A DNA stretch of 64,000 nucleotides from Rothia sp035916755 (GCF_035916755.1 NZ_JAYWIX010000003.1:124001-188000), one strand, 5' to 3'; numbered from the stretch's first letter, positions 34,758 to 43,669 are shown. The notes: generated from the sequence alone by a model not told the origin. Numbers and translations: made by a program.

Positions 34758-36041
34758 TTAGGCAGATTTTTTCTCGGGGGCTTCGAGCACCAGAATCGGG
34801 TCCTTCTCTCCCGACACAACAGCCTCGTCAATAATGACCGAGGTGATGTCTGAACGGCTGGGTACATCGAACATGACCGGCTGCAGAATCGACTCCATAA
34901 TGGAGCGCAAACCGCGGGCCCCGGTATCTCGCTCAACAGCCTGGCGGGCAATAGCTGCCACGGCGGCGTCCTCAAAAATCAGCTCAACCCCGTCGAGGGC
35001 AAACATGCGCTTGTACTGCTTGACAAGGGCGTTCTTAGGCTCGGTCAGAATCCGCTTCAAATCAGACTCAGTGAGCTTACCCAGGGTTGCCAGCACGGGC
35101 AGGCGGCCAATGAACTCGGGAATCAGACCGAACTTGAGCAGATCCTCGGGCATGAGTTTGGTGAGAATATCGCTCTCTTGAGCGGCCTGGTCAATAGATG
35201 CGCCAAAGCCAATGCCCTTGCGGCCCACTCGCCCGCCCACAATCTCTTCGATACCGGCAAAAGCACCGGCGACGATGAAGAGGATATTGGCGGTATTAAT
35301 CTTGAGGAAGTCCTGCTGGGGGTGCTTCCGCCCGCCCTGCGGGGGAACAGCTGCCTCGGTGCCCTCAAGAATCTTGAGCAGGGCCTGCTGCACACCCTCA
35401 CCCGAGACATCTCGGGTGATGGAGGGGTTATCGGCCTTACGGGAAATCTTATCGATTTCATCGATATAGATAATGCCGCGTTGGGCCTTTTCAATATCAC
35501 CGTCAGCAGCCTGGATGAGCTTGAGCAGGATGTTTTCGACGTCCTCACCCACGTAGCCGGCTTCGGTCAGGCTGGTGGCATCGGCAACGGCAAAAGGTAC
35601 GTTGAGTTTCTTGGCCAGGGTCTGTGCCAGGTAGGTCTTACCTGAGCCGGTGGGGCCAACCAAGAGAATATTAGACTTGGCAATCTCTACGTCTTCGCCC
35701 TCGGTAGCCAAAAGCTCCTTGGCCTCAAAGGCAGGGCTCTGCTGGGCCCGAATGCGCTTGTAGTGGTTGTAGACGGCAACAGAGAGGGCACGCTTGGCGG
35801 CCTCCTGGCCAATCACGTACTCCTGCATGTGGTCAAAGATTTCACGCGGGGTTGGGAGCTCTTCAACAGCACCCAAATCTTTCACATCGGCGAGCTCTTC
35901 TTCGAGAATCTCGTTGCACAGTTCAATGCATTCATCGCAGATGTAAATGTTGGGGCCGGCGATCAGTTTACGAACCTGTCGCTGGTTCTTCCCACAAAAT
36001 GAGCATTTGGGAAGAGTGGTGCTATCGCCTAGGCGAGCCAT
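34758..36041 (-). CDS. clpX: ATP-dependent Clp protease ATP-binding subunit ClpX
   Basis: A 427-residue AAA+ unfoldase that feeds ClpP1P2. An N-terminal zinc-binding domain (CSFCGKNQRQVRKLI...CDECIELC, residues 14-42) is followed by Walker A GPTGSGKTYLAQTLA, Walker B IIYIDEIDKI, pore loop GYVGEDV and the IGF-loop region (KGIGFGAS). The C-terminal sensor II domain ends near VLEAPEKKSA. It is the last of the clpP1-clpP2-clpX set, but a 230-base spacer with a hairpin separates it from clpP2. Confidence 0.96.
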   Translation of the reverse strand: MARLGDSTTLPKCSFCGKNQRQVRKLIAGPNIYICDECIELCNEILEEELADVKDLGAVEELPTPREIFDHMQEYVIGQEAAKRALSVAVYNHYKRIRAQQSPAFEAKELLATEGEDVEIAKSNILLVGPTGSGKTYLAQTLAKKLNVPFAVADATSLTEAGYVGEDVENILLKLIQAADGDIEKAQRGIIYIDEIDKISRKADNPSITRDVSGEGVQQALLKILEGTEAAVPPQGGRKHPQQDFLKINTANILFIVAGAFAGIEEIVGGRVGRKGIGFGASIDQAAQESDILTKLMPEDLLKFGLIPEFIGRLPVLATLGKLTESDLKRILTEPKNALVKQYKRMFALDGVELIFEDAAVAAIARQAVERDTGARGLRSIMESILQPVMFDVPSRSDITSVIIDEAVVSGEKDPILVLEAPEKKSA

Positions 36042-36188
36042 AGACCCTACCTTTCCTTGGGTTCCTCTACCTAATCTACCGTGAAAACCTGCCTAGCCCA
36101 ACATGTGACGGTTCAAGCAAGGTTACGTCTTTATGACTTAACAGTTGCCCCGGGCGGGCTATTCCTTCACTACGCTCGGCAGACAGCA

Positions 36189-36244
36189 GGACGCCGCCCC
36201 CGCCCGTCCCTGCCCTTTGGCAGGTGGGGCGGGAGGCGGCGTCC
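36189..36244 (-). terminator. Stem-loop between clpP2 and clpX
   Basis: GGACGCCGCC at 36189-36198 pairs with GGCGGCGTCC at 36235-36244, with further GC-rich pairing inside (CCCCGCC/GGGGCGG, CTGCC/GGCAG). It follows the clpP2 stop codon on the minus strand without a U-tract. It probably ends or attenuates the clpP transcript before clpX. Confidence 0.55.
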
Positions 36245-36270
36245 GCACTGAGTCTGAACGTGAGCAGTGT

Positions 36271-36948
36271 TTAGTCGTGCTTCTCAGCGGTGTTGAAAGA
36301 GGGCTTGACGGCCTTGCGGGATTCAAGCACCTGGTCAACGATGCCGTACTCGAGGGCACCCTTAGCGGTCAGAATGTTATCGCGCTCGATGGACTTATCG
36401 ACCTCTTCAAAGGTCTTACCGGAGTGCAGGGCCAGGGTCTGGGCGGTCCACTCACGCATGCGCATCACCTCGTTGGCGTGGATCTCGATATCAGAAGCCT
36501 GGCCACCCTGCTGGCCCGAGAGGGCGGGCTGGTGAATCAGCACGCGGGCATTGGGCAGGGCGAGGCGCTTACCGGGGGTACCGGCTGCCAGCAGGACGGC
36601 GGCAGCTGAGGCAGCCTGGCCCAGGCAGACGGTCTGAATTTCGGGGCGGATGTACTGCATGGTGTCGTAGATAGCAGTCATCGCGGTGAAGGAGCCACCG
36701 GGTGAGTTGATGTAGAGGGTGATGTCGCGGTCGGGATCCTGGGACTCAAGCACCAGCAGCTGGGCCATGATGTCGTCGGCTGAGGCGTCGTCGACCTGCA
36801 CACCCAGGAAGATGATGCGGTCTTCAAAGAGCTTGGCGTAGGGGTCCTGGCGCTTGTAACCGTAGGGGGTTCGCTCTTCGAAGTTGGGGAGCACGTAGCG
36901 GTCGGTGGGCATACCGGCAGGTGCGGTTGATGAAGGAAGGTGAATCAT
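36271..36948 (-). CDS. clpP2: ATP-dependent Clp protease proteolytic subunit (ClpP2)
   Basis: A 225-residue serine protease. The catalytic triad is Ser in CLGQAASAAAVLLA, His in VLIHQPALSGQQGGQ and Asp in IERDNILTAKGALEYG. DDASADDIMAQLLVLE and SPGGSFTAMTAIYDTM are family signatures. Actinobacterial ClpP1 and ClpP2 assemble into one mixed tetradecamer. It starts 30 bases after clpP1. Confidence 0.94.
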   Translation of the reverse strand: MIHLPSSTAPAGMPTDRYVLPNFEERTPYGYKRQDPYAKLFEDRIIFLGVQVDDASADDIMAQLLVLESQDPDRDITLYINSPGGSFTAMTAIYDTMQYIRPEIQTVCLGQAASAAAVLLAAGTPGKRLALPNARVLIHQPALSGQQGGQASDIEIHANEVMRMREWTAQTLALHSGKTFEEVDKSIERDNILTAKGALEYGIVDQVLESRKAVKPSFNTAEKHD

Positions 36949-36978
36949 TCGTTTCTCCTGTATAAGTTTTATGCCGGT

Positions 36979-37599
36979 TTACTTGTCGGTGGCGCTGGTG
37001 GCCGGGCCGATCTTGTCGAGGATCTTATCGAAGAAGCCATAAGCCAGGCCCTCTTCGGCGGTGAACCAGTTGTCGCGGTCGTTATCGCGCAGGATGGTCT
37101 CAACGGTCTGGCCGGTACGCTCTGCGGTGATTTCGCTCAGGCGCTTCTTCATGTCGAGAATCAGCTGGGCCTGGGTGCGGATGTCAGAGGCGGTACCGCC
37201 AATACCACCGGAGGGCTGATGCATGAGGATGCGGGCGTTGGGGGTGGCGTAGCGCTTACCGGGGGCGCCTGCGGTGAGCAGGAACTGGCCCATGGAAGCT
37301 GCCATACCGGTCACGACGGTCACGACGTCGTTGGGGATCAACTGCATGGTGTCGTAGATTGCCATACCCGCGGTGACGGAACCGCCGGGTGAGTTGATGT
37401 AGAGGTAGATATCTGCCTCGGGGTCTTCAGCTGAAAGCAGCAGGAGCTGGGAGCAGATACGGTTAGCGTTGGAGTCGCGCACCTCGGAGCCCAGCCAGAT
37501 GATGCGTTCCTTGAGCAGGCGGTTGTAGACGTAGTCGTCCTGGCCGCCCATGGGGATTTCCATGGCGGGGGCCTGGTGCGCTTCAGGGGTGAAGGACAT
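36979..37599 (-). CDS. clpP1: ATP-dependent Clp protease proteolytic subunit (ClpP1)
   Basis: A 206-residue ClpP. The triad is Ser in VTGMAASMGQFLLTAG, His in RILMHQPSGGIGGT and Asp in NDRDNWFTAEEGLAYGF. ATG at 37599 (MSFTPEAHQ) is supported by AAGGAG eight bases upstream; the frame is open to 37665 but that part is not ClpP-like. It is first of the clpP1-clpP2 pair. The usual upstream neighbour tig is displaced by an iron-uptake operon. Confidence 0.94.
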   Translation of the reverse strand: MSFTPEAHQAPAMEIPMGGQDDYVYNRLLKERIIWLGSEVRDSNANRICSQLLLLSAEDPEADIYLYINSPGGSVTAGMAIYDTMQLIPNDVVTVVTGMAASMGQFLLTAGAPGKRYATPNARILMHQPSGGIGGTASDIRTQAQLILDMKKRLSEITAERTGQTVETILRDNDRDNWFTAEEGLAYGFFDKILDKIGPATSATDK

Positions 37600-37767
37600 G
37601 TGTTCCGCTCCTTGTGTCGGTTGCAGCACCCGCGCGGACGCCGGTGCCAAAGATTTGCTTGACACTTAGGTTATCGCTTTTGGGGCTCTAAAAATTGCCT
37701 TTTGCCCCTCAGTTCGCTGTTGGCATGTGCCCGCTACGCTCTGAGCAAGAGCAAGCGGGCACGGGGC

Positions 37768-38523
37768 TTAGTGGTAGCAGGCGATGGGGCCGCTGGGCCC
37801 CTGAATCACTTGGATGGGGGTGTTGAAGATTTCGGTGAGCAGGTCATCTTGCATGATCTCTGCAACGGTTCCGAAGCGGGCGAGTTTGCCGTCCTTGATA
37901 GCGCAGATGTAGTCGGCGTAGCGGGCGGCAAAATTGATGTCGTGCAGCACCACGATGATGGTGCGGCCCAGGGTGCGGGCGGCGTTGTGCAGGTGCTGCA
38001 TCATCTGCACGGAGTGAGAGATGTCGAGGTTATTGAGGGGCTCATCAAGAAGTACATAGTCGGTTTCTTGGCAGAGCACCATGGCTACGTAGGCCCGCTG
38101 CCGCTGGCCGCCTGAGAGTTCATCGAGGTAGCGGTTTTCGAGGGTGGTGAGATTAAGAAAGTCGATGTAACGGGAAATAATCTCTTCGTCTTCGGCGGTG
38201 AGTCGCCCCCCGGTATAGGGGAAGCGCCCGAAGCCCACGAGCTGGCGCACGGTGAGTTTGGTGACGAAGTGGTTTTCCTGCCGCAGAATCGAGACGACTT
38301 TAGCCAGGTCTTTGGACTTGGTGGTAGCCACGTTCAGGCCACCGATTTCGATGGTGCCTGCGTCAATATCGAGTAGACGGCCCACCATGGTGAGCAGGGT
38401 GGACTTGCCAGCCCCGTTTGGGCCGACCAGGGCGGTGATTCCGCCCGCGGGCAGTTGAACGTCGACCGGGCCGATGTTGGTTTCACCGGAGTAGCTTTTT
38501 GCGACCTGGTGGAGGGTAATCAT
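37768..38523 (-). CDS. Iron-siderophore ABC transporter ATP-binding protein
   Basis: A 251-residue ABC ATPase of the FepC/FecE type. Walker A is GPNGAGKST (near 34-42), signature LSGGQRQRAYVAMVL, Walker B YVLLDEPLNNLD and the switch His in IVVLHDINFAARYADYI. It powers uptake of ferric siderophores through the two adjacent permeases. Its ATG overlaps the preceding permease's stop by four bases, so translation is coupled. It is the last gene of the operon. Confidence 0.9.
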   Translation of the reverse strand: MITLHQVAKSYSGETNIGPVDVQLPAGGITALVGPNGAGKSTLLTMVGRLLDIDAGTIEIGGLNVATTKSKDLAKVVSILRQENHFVTKLTVRQLVGFGRFPYTGGRLTAEDEEIISRYIDFLNLTTLENRYLDELSGGQRQRAYVAMVLCQETDYVLLDEPLNNLDISHSVQMMQHLHNAARTLGRTIIVVLHDINFAARYADYICAIKDGKLARFGTVAEIMQDDLLTEIFNTPIQVIQGPSGPIACYH

Positions 38524-39623
38524 AGTTTGCCCTTTCGGAGAATCACGATCAGGAAGGTGAGGCCACCGATGAGCTCGATGATAATGCCTACCACGCCCTG
38601 GGCCGAGAAGATGTGGTTCATGATGAAGTAAGAGACCGCCAGAATGGCAAAGGAGAGCACGGTTGCCATGGGGAAAAGGTAGCGGTGGTCGTAGGTGTCT
38701 GCGAACTGATAGGTAAGGGTTGCGACCAAAAAACCGAGAAAGGTCAGCGGGCCGACCAGGGCGGTTGAAACAGCCATCATCAGGGCGACAACAACCAGCA
38801 CAATGATGGACTCACGGCGGTGGTTGATGCCCAGGTTGGTGGCTGCGGGTGCCCCCAGGGAGAGGGCATTGAGGGTACGGGACTTTGCGTAGAGCACCGC
38901 AACGCTGAGGACGACCAGGGGCAGAGCTACCGGGTAGTAGGCCGGGTCGGCGTTGTTAACCGAGGCGAAGAGACGGGCTGTGAGAATATCGAACTCACTG
39001 GGGGTTAGCATACGCTGCATGAAGGTTGAAACTGACCCCAGTCCCACACCCAGCACCACACCGACCAGGAGCATGACGTGCATGTTGGCCCGCTTGCCGG
39101 TCAGCAGCCAGGAGTAGAGCAAGAGGCTCAAAGCCACCATCATGACCAGCTGAAAAATAAAGGTGTCGAGGGTGCGGGCAGCAATCAGCCCGGCTGCCCC
39201 GGTGAAATAGATGGTTGCGGTGTGAATCGCGGCGTAGAGGGCCTGAAAGCCCAGAATGCCGGGGGTGATAATGCGGTTGTTGGTCACCGTCTGAAAAGCC
39301 ACCGTTGCCACAGCCTGGCAGACAGCTGCTACAGCCATCGCAATTAGGGCATTGGAGCGGCGCTCTGCAATGAGCCACCATTTGGGGCTACCGGTCTCAA
39401 AGGGGTTGGCGTAAGCTAAGAGACCGAAGGCTGCCAGCGCAGCTGCAGCGGTAAGCGCTGCCAGGAGCACCCAGTAGGTGCGGGCAGCAGCCGGGGTTTT
39501 GAAAGCCCCAGCACTACGGGAGGTGCCAGCCCTGCGGGAGGCAGGGCGGGCGTCCGCACCGGTGCTCATCTCGGGCAGGGCGGACGCACCCACCCGGCTT
39601 TCTTTACTTGCCTGCTGATACAC
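38520..39623 (-). CDS. FecCD-family iron-siderophore permease (second)
   Basis: A 367-residue permease with about nine or ten hydrophobic helices after a charged, Ala/Arg-rich N-terminal extension of about 45 residues. FecCD features include NRIITPGILGFQALYAA, the ATPase-contact region GAPAATNLGINHR, and PLTFLGFLVATLTYQF near the C-terminus. GTG at 39623 has AAGGGG eight bases upstream and overlaps the first permease by 20 bases. It pairs with that permease to form the channel. Confidence 0.88.
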   Translation of the reverse strand: MYQQASKESRVGASALPEMSTGADARPASRRAGTSRSAGAFKTPAAARTYWVLLAALTAAAALAAFGLLAYANPFETGSPKWWLIAERRSNALIAMAVAAVCQAVATVAFQTVTNNRIITPGILGFQALYAAIHTATIYFTGAAGLIAARTLDTFIFQLVMMVALSLLLYSWLLTGKRANMHVMLLVGVVLGVGLGSVSTFMQRMLTPSEFDILTARLFASVNNADPAYYPVALPLVVLSVAVLYAKSRTLNALSLGAPAATNLGINHRRESIIVLVVVALMMAVSTALVGPLTFLGFLVATLTYQFADTYDHRYLFPMATVLSFAILAVSYFIMNHIFSAQGVVGIIIELIGGLTFLIVILRKGKL

Positions 39624-40602
39624 GGGGCCGCCCCTTCACAATCAGACCAATAAAAACAAGAGCACCCACGATACCCAGAATCACCGACACCGGGATTTCG
39701 AAGGGGGCTATAATAGTGCGCCCAATCAGGTCGCAGATTGTCACAACCCCGATACCGGTCAGGGCAACCCAGGGCAGGTTGGAGCGCAAATCATCACCGC
39801 GGAACATACTGACGATGTTGGGAACGATTAGCCCCAGGAAGGGCAGGGAACCGACCACAACGGTCACCACACCGGTGGCGATAGCAATCAGGGCGGTGCC
39901 CACCAGCATAATCTGGGCGTAGTTGAGCCCTACGTTCGTGGCGAATTCCTGGCCCAGACCGGCGACGGTCAGGCGGTCGGCGTACCAGAAAATGACGGCG
40001 ACCACCAGGAGCACCAGCCAGAGTACCTCGTACTGGCCCTTAATCACAGACGTAAAACTACCCGCGAACCACACGCCCAGGTTCTGCAGCAGATTGGTCT
40101 GGAGGGCAAAGAAGGTGGTGAAGGCCGAAACAACGGCACCCAGCATCATGCCCACGATGGGGACAATCAGGGATGACCTGAGTGAAACCCTGCGCAGGAA
40201 GAGGAAGAAGACCATCGACCCGATAAAAGCAAAGACGATGGCAGCCGTCATCTGTTGCAAGAGGTTAGCTGCCGGGAAGAAATAGAGCATAAAGAGCAGG
40301 CCCAGGCTAGCCCACTCGGTGGTGCCGGTGGTGGTGGGTTCCACGAACTTATTTTGGGTCAGCATCTGCATCACCAGCCCGCACATGGCCATGGCTGCCC
40401 CGGCCAGTACCAGGGCAATAGTTCGAGGTATGCGGGTAATGGCGAACATGGTAGCGCCGTCAGCCTTGTTGAAGATGTCGTACTCCCCCGTGAACAAGGA
40501 GAGCACGAGCAGGGCAACAATGCCCAGGCTGGCTAGCAGGAATTTGCCGCTGACCAGGGAGTTCCTGGTACGACTAACTCGGGTGGTTTCGGTGGTCGTC
40601 AT
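39604..40602 (-). CDS. FecCD-family iron-siderophore permease (first)
   Basis: A 332-residue permease of the BtuC/FecCD type with about nine helices. Signatures: RIPRTIALVLAGAAMAMCGLVMQMLTQNKFVEPTTTGTTEWA at the N-terminus, the coupling region GLGQEFATNVGLNY, and VVVGSLPFLGLIVPNIVSM. ATG 40602 and TTG 40614 are both possible; neither has a strong ribosome site, so translation may depend on the upstream stem-loop context. It is second in the operon after the binding protein. Confidence 0.88.
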   Translation of the reverse strand: MTTTETTRVSRTRNSLVSGKFLLASLGIVALLVLSLFTGEYDIFNKADGATMFAITRIPRTIALVLAGAAMAMCGLVMQMLTQNKFVEPTTTGTTEWASLGLLFMLYFFPAANLLQQMTAAIVFAFIGSMVFFLFLRRVSLRSSLIVPIVGMMLGAVVSAFTTFFALQTNLLQNLGVWFAGSFTSVIKGQYEVLWLVLLVVAVIFWYADRLTVAGLGQEFATNVGLNYAQIMLVGTALIAIATGVVTVVVGSLPFLGLIVPNIVSMFRGDDLRSNLPWVALTGIGVVTICDLIGRTIIAPFEIPVSVILGIVGALVFIGLIVKGRPRVSAGK

Positions 40603-40612
40603 AAAAGCTCTC

Positions 40613-40649
40613 AAGGAGTCACCCCGCCGCGAGGGCAGGATGACTCCTT
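40613..40649 (-). promoter_or_regulatory. Intercistronic stem-loop, binding protein/permease
   Basis: AAGGAGTCA at 40613-40621 pairs with TGACTCCTT at 40641-40649, with GC-rich inner pairing. It sits in the 66-base gap after the substrate-binding gene. On the minus strand no U-tract follows, so it more likely stabilises the upstream mRNA or partly attenuates transcription, giving excess binding protein over permease, as is common in ABC operons. Confidence 0.5.
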
Positions 40650-40680
40650 TTTCATAGGTTAATGGGTCTCAGCCGGTGCC

Positions 40681-41691
40681 TTACTTGGCGGCTTCGAACT
40701 TATCGGCGAGATCGTTGAGGATCTCGGTGTAGGTGATGATGGATTCGTTGGTGTAGGTATCAGCCGGAGCGTAGGCAATCTGGTTCTTGGTGATTGCGGT
40801 GACGTTGGCCAGGGCTGAGCTACCGGCGATGACGTCTGCGGCAGCGGGTGAACCTTCACCGGTGCTGGTGCCAGCATCGCGGTCAAGAACCAGCAGCCAG
40901 TCGGGGTTGGCTTCTGCGATAGCCTCAACCGAGATATCGTCGCCCTGGTGGTTGTCAGATGAGCCTTCAACTTCGAGGGCGGGCTTGAGGCTCAGCATGT
41001 CGAAGATGGGGCCGTAGGTGCGACCGATGGAGGGGGCAATGTAGCCGATTTCGCCGCCGGAGACGTTGACGGCCATAACGGTGGATTCGCCGTCGTAGGC
41101 GGCCTTAGCGCGGGCTAGAGCGGCGTCGAAGTCTGCGATGAGCTGGTCGGCCTCAGCCTGCTTGCCGAAGACCTCGCCCAGTAGGGTGACCTGGCGCTTG
41201 AGCTCTTCGTCCAGGGGCTGGCCGTCGCGGGGTTCAAGTTCGAGAATGGCAGCCTGGGGGTTGAGCTCCTTGAGGGCGTCATAGTGCTGGGAGAAGCGCT
41301 GACCGTTGACAATCAAATCAGGCTCTTCGGCAGCCAGCAGTTCAAGGTTGGGCTCGCGGTGGGTGCCAATGTCGGTGATAGACGAGTCGTTCTTGTAGGT
41401 CTCAACCGTTGCAGGAATCAGGGTGATGGGGGCTGCAACCAAATCGATGCCCCAGGCTTCGAGAACCTCAAAGGTGCGGTTATCGGTGGCCGCTACCTTC
41501 TGAGGGGGAACAGTCACGGTAACCTCACCGTAGTTATCAGTGATGGTGACAGTGCTAACAGGCTGGCTAGCGGAAGCTGAGGTAGACGCGCTTGATTCGT
41601 TGGAGGCGTCAGTGCTGCCTGCGCCACAGGCGGTAAGCGCCAGTGCTAGAACGGAAGTGGCTGCAAGCAGGGAGATACGGTTGGCCTTCAC
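40681..41691 (-). CDS. Iron-siderophore ABC transporter substrate-binding lipoprotein
   Basis: A 336-residue periplasmic-binding-protein type III (FepB/FhuD-like). The signal peptide ends in lipobox LTAC (near residue 22). A Ser-rich linker and TVTITDNYGEVTVTVPPQKVAATDNRTFEVLEAWGID open the first lobe; ITDIGTHREPNLELLAAEEPDLIV is the TroA-like siderophore signature. GTG at 41691 follows AGGAAAACCC. It is first of a four-gene operon under two iron-box-like sites. Confidence 0.9.
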   Translation of the reverse strand: MKANRISLLAATSVLALALTACGAGSTDASNESSASTSASASQPVSTVTITDNYGEVTVTVPPQKVAATDNRTFEVLEAWGIDLVAAPITLIPATVETYKNDSSITDIGTHREPNLELLAAEEPDLIVNGQRFSQHYDALKELNPQAAILELEPRDGQPLDEELKRQVTLLGEVFGKQAEADQLIADFDAALARAKAAYDGESTVMAVNVSGGEIGYIAPSIGRTYGPIFDMLSLKPALEVEGSSDNHQGDDISVEAIAEANPDWLLVLDRDAGTSTGEGSPAAADVIAGSSALANVTAITKNQIAYAPADTYTNESIITYTEILNDLADKFEAAK

Positions 41692-41743
41692 GGGTTTTCC
41701 TATATCTGGTAGTGGTGTGTACTTGGTAAGCCTCAACATCTTG

Positions 41744-41762
41744 TAAGGCTTGACTTGCCTAA
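41744..41762 (-). promoter_or_regulatory. DtxR/IdeR-type iron box 1
   Basis: TAAGGCTTGACTTGCCTAA is a 19-bp imperfect palindrome close to the DtxR/IdeR consensus TTAGGTTAGSCTAACCTAA, with both outer half-sites (TAAGG, CCTAA) kept. It lies about 50 bases upstream of the siderophore-binding gene. Binding of an iron-loaded repressor here would shut the operon off when iron is plentiful. Confidence 0.65.
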
Positions 41763-41763
41763 G

Positions 41764-41782
41764 ATTAGTTAGCCCCACCTTA
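41764..41782 (-). promoter_or_regulatory. DtxR/IdeR-type iron box 2
   Basis: ATTAGTTAGCCCCACCTTA matches about 13 of 19 positions of the same consensus and begins exactly 20 bases after box 1. The near two-helical-turn offset would place two repressor dimers side by side. Confidence 0.6.
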
Positions 41783-41936
41783 CTTATGCAACTCAAAAAA
41801 CCCCCTATTACGAAATATTTTTTAACTTATTTGCTGTATTTGATTTCTAATCACCCAGGTCACCCTCTTTTAGGCAGCGGACGCCAGCGCCCGCGTCCGC
41901 CTTTTCCCACGGGTTTTCCCCGCAGGCAGCACAAAG

Positions 41937-41972
41937 CCCCCGCAAGAACCACCCAATCGGGGTCTTGCGGGG
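41937..41972 (-). terminator. Intrinsic terminator of tig
   Basis: CCCCGCAAGA at 41937-41946 pairs with TCTTGCGGGG at 41963-41972. On the minus strand, GCTTTGT follows. It lies just after the tig stop codon. A second GC-rich hairpin (GCGGACGC/GCGTCCGC) lies at 41878-41908. Confidence 0.75.
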
Positions 41973-42015
41973 ACTTGAGCTAGAAAAGTTTTAGAGCCTC
42001 TCAAGAGGCAAAAAC

Positions 42016-43314
42016 TTATTCGGCGTCTGCGGTCTCACCCAGGAAGGAGGAGAGGTCAACAGCCTTGCCGTCAGCGTCCTTAACCTCAGCCTGAGCCAGA
42101 ACAGCTGCCAGAGCCTTTGAACGGCGAACCTCGCCAACAATCATGCCGGACTGGCCTGAGCCGTCGAGCATCTGAGCAAACTGGTTGGGGTCCATACCGT
42201 ACTGCTGGCTCATGGTGATGATGTAATCAATGAGTTCAGCCTGCTCGACAGAAACTTCTTCCTTCTCAGCAATAGCGTCGAGGATGATTTCGTTCTTGAA
42301 AGCACGCTCGGTGTTCTCGCGAACCTCTGCGCGGTGCTCTTCGGTGTCGTGGTCATCGTCCTGGCCGGGGGTGTTGAAGTGCTGAGCCAGCTGGTCTTCA
42401 ATAACCTTCTCGGGAACAGGGATTTCAACCAGTTCAACCAGAGCGTCAAGAACCTTGTCGCGTGCTTCTGCACCCTGCTCGGCGACCTTGGAATCAGCAG
42501 CCTGCTTCTTCAGGTCTTCCTTCAGTTCAGCGATGGTGTCGAACTCTGAAGCCAGCTGAGCGAAGTCGTCGTCAGCCTCGGGCAGCTCGCGCTCCTTCAC
42601 AGCGGTGACCTCAACCTTAACGGTTGCTTCTTCACCTGCGTGCTCGCCACCGGCAAGCTTGGTGACGAAAGTGGCGTCCTCACCAGCGGAGAGACCGAGA
42701 ACAGCCTCATCCAGACCGTCCAGCATGGTGCCGGAGCCAACCTGGTAGGACAGGTCGTTAGCGGCGTCAACCTCTTCGCCGTCAATTTCAGCGGCGATAT
42801 TGATGGTCAGGAAGTCCTCGTCAGATGCGGGGCGATCAACAGCCTTCAGGGTGCCGAAGCGGCCGCGCAGGGCATCGAGAGCCTTCTGCTCGTCTTCTTC
42901 GGTAACCTCTACGCTTGCAACCTCAACCTTGATACCTGAGTAGTCAGGCAGTTCGATCTCGGGGCGGACGGTGACCTCGATAGTCAGCTTAACATCAGCT
43001 TCGCGGTTGCCCTCTTCAGGCTTTGAAACGATGTCGAGCTCGGGCTGAGCCAGGGGGGTCAGCTCGTTCTCAACCAGGGCTTGCTGGTAGAAGTTGTTCA
43101 GAGCATCGTTCAGAGCGTTCTCAACAACAAAGTCAAAGCCTGCACGCTGATCGATGAGAGCCTTAGGGGTCTTACCCTTACGGAAACCGGGAACCGAAAT
43201 CTGGTTAGCCAGTGACTTGTAGGTACGGTCAAGGTAGGTCTTGAACTCAGCGAAGGGAACCTCGACCTCAATCTTTGCGAGGGTCGGGTTGATCTTCTCG
43301 ACGGCAGTCTTCAC
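42016..43314 (-). CDS. tig: Trigger factor (ribosome-associated chaperone)
   Basis: A 432-residue trigger factor. The N-terminal ribosome-binding domain has the signature GFRKGKTPKALI (near residues 42-53), a PPIase/FKBP-like middle domain follows (SDEDFLTINIAAEIDGE, GLDEAVLGLSAGED), and a long helical C-terminal chaperone domain ends acidic. It binds nascent chains at the exit tunnel. It is normally next to clpP1 in actinobacteria; here the siderophore operon intervenes. Confidence 0.95.
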   Translation of the reverse strand: MKTAVEKINPTLAKIEVEVPFAEFKTYLDRTYKSLANQISVPGFRKGKTPKALIDQRAGFDFVVENALNDALNNFYQQALVENELTPLAQPELDIVSKPEEGNREADVKLTIEVTVRPEIELPDYSGIKVEVASVEVTEEDEQKALDALRGRFGTLKAVDRPASDEDFLTINIAAEIDGEEVDAANDLSYQVGSGTMLDGLDEAVLGLSAGEDATFVTKLAGGEHAGEEATVKVEVTAVKERELPEADDDFAQLASEFDTIAELKEDLKKQAADSKVAEQGAEARDKVLDALVELVEIPVPEKVIEDQLAQHFNTPGQDDDHDTEEHRAEVRENTERAFKNEIILDAIAEKEEVSVEQAELIDYIITMSQQYGMDPNQFAQMLDGSGQSGMIVGEVRRSKALAAVLAQAEVKDADGKAVDLSSFLGETADAE

Positions 43315-43386
43315 GTCCGTTGATCTCCTGATAACTTGATTGGAACCGCCACCCGGAAAAGAGTGGGGCTAGATATAACGCTCTAT

Positions 43387-43411
43387 AGAAAAACCCGCCG
43401 TTTCCGGCGGG
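43387..43411 (-). terminator. Intrinsic terminator of tRNA-Pro
   Basis: CCCGCCG at 43394-43400 pairs with CGGCGGG at 43405-43411 around TTTC. On the minus strand the stem is followed by TTTTTCT. It lies 16 bases after the tRNA-Pro 3' end, before tig. Confidence 0.85.
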
Positions 43412-43426
43412 TCGTTCTATTTCACG

Positions 43427-43501
43427 TCGGGGTGACAGGATTCGAACCTGCGATCTCCTGCTCCCAAAGCAGGCGCGTTAGCCAAGCTACGCCACACCCC
43501 G
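43427..43501 (-). tRNA. tRNA-Pro(TGG)
   Basis: On the minus strand: acceptor CGGGGTG/CACCCCG with discriminator A, anticodon stem CCTGC/GCAGG with loop TTTGGGA (anticodon TGG), T-arm GCAGG-TTCGAAT-CCTGT. CCA is not encoded. tRNA-Pro upstream of tig is a common actinobacterial arrangement. Confidence 0.95.
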
Positions 43502-43607
43502 ATTTGCACGGAAGGCACCACCCAGTTTAGCGGTTCAACCGCCCAAAACCTAACTCGCACCCCGATTACGCCCAGGGCGTGTTGAGAAACGCCAGCGTCC
43601 CCCTGAT

Positions 43608-43637
43608 TTGACAAGGCCCCGTTCGACCAGGTTTACT
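43608..43637 (+). promoter_or_regulatory. Candidate promoter of the tRNA-Gly pair
   Basis: TTGACA at 43608-43613 is a perfect -35 hexamer; TTTACT at 43632-43637 is an acceptable -10 after 18 bases. The start site would be about 26 bases before the first tRNA-Gly. Confidence 0.5.
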
Positions 43638-43669
43638 GGAACACGTCCACAACACTGGGCACCCCATTC

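Noticed and set aside
43336..43530. Frame with GVTGFEPAISCSQSRR
   Set aside because: It is a translation of tRNA-Pro sequence, not a gene.
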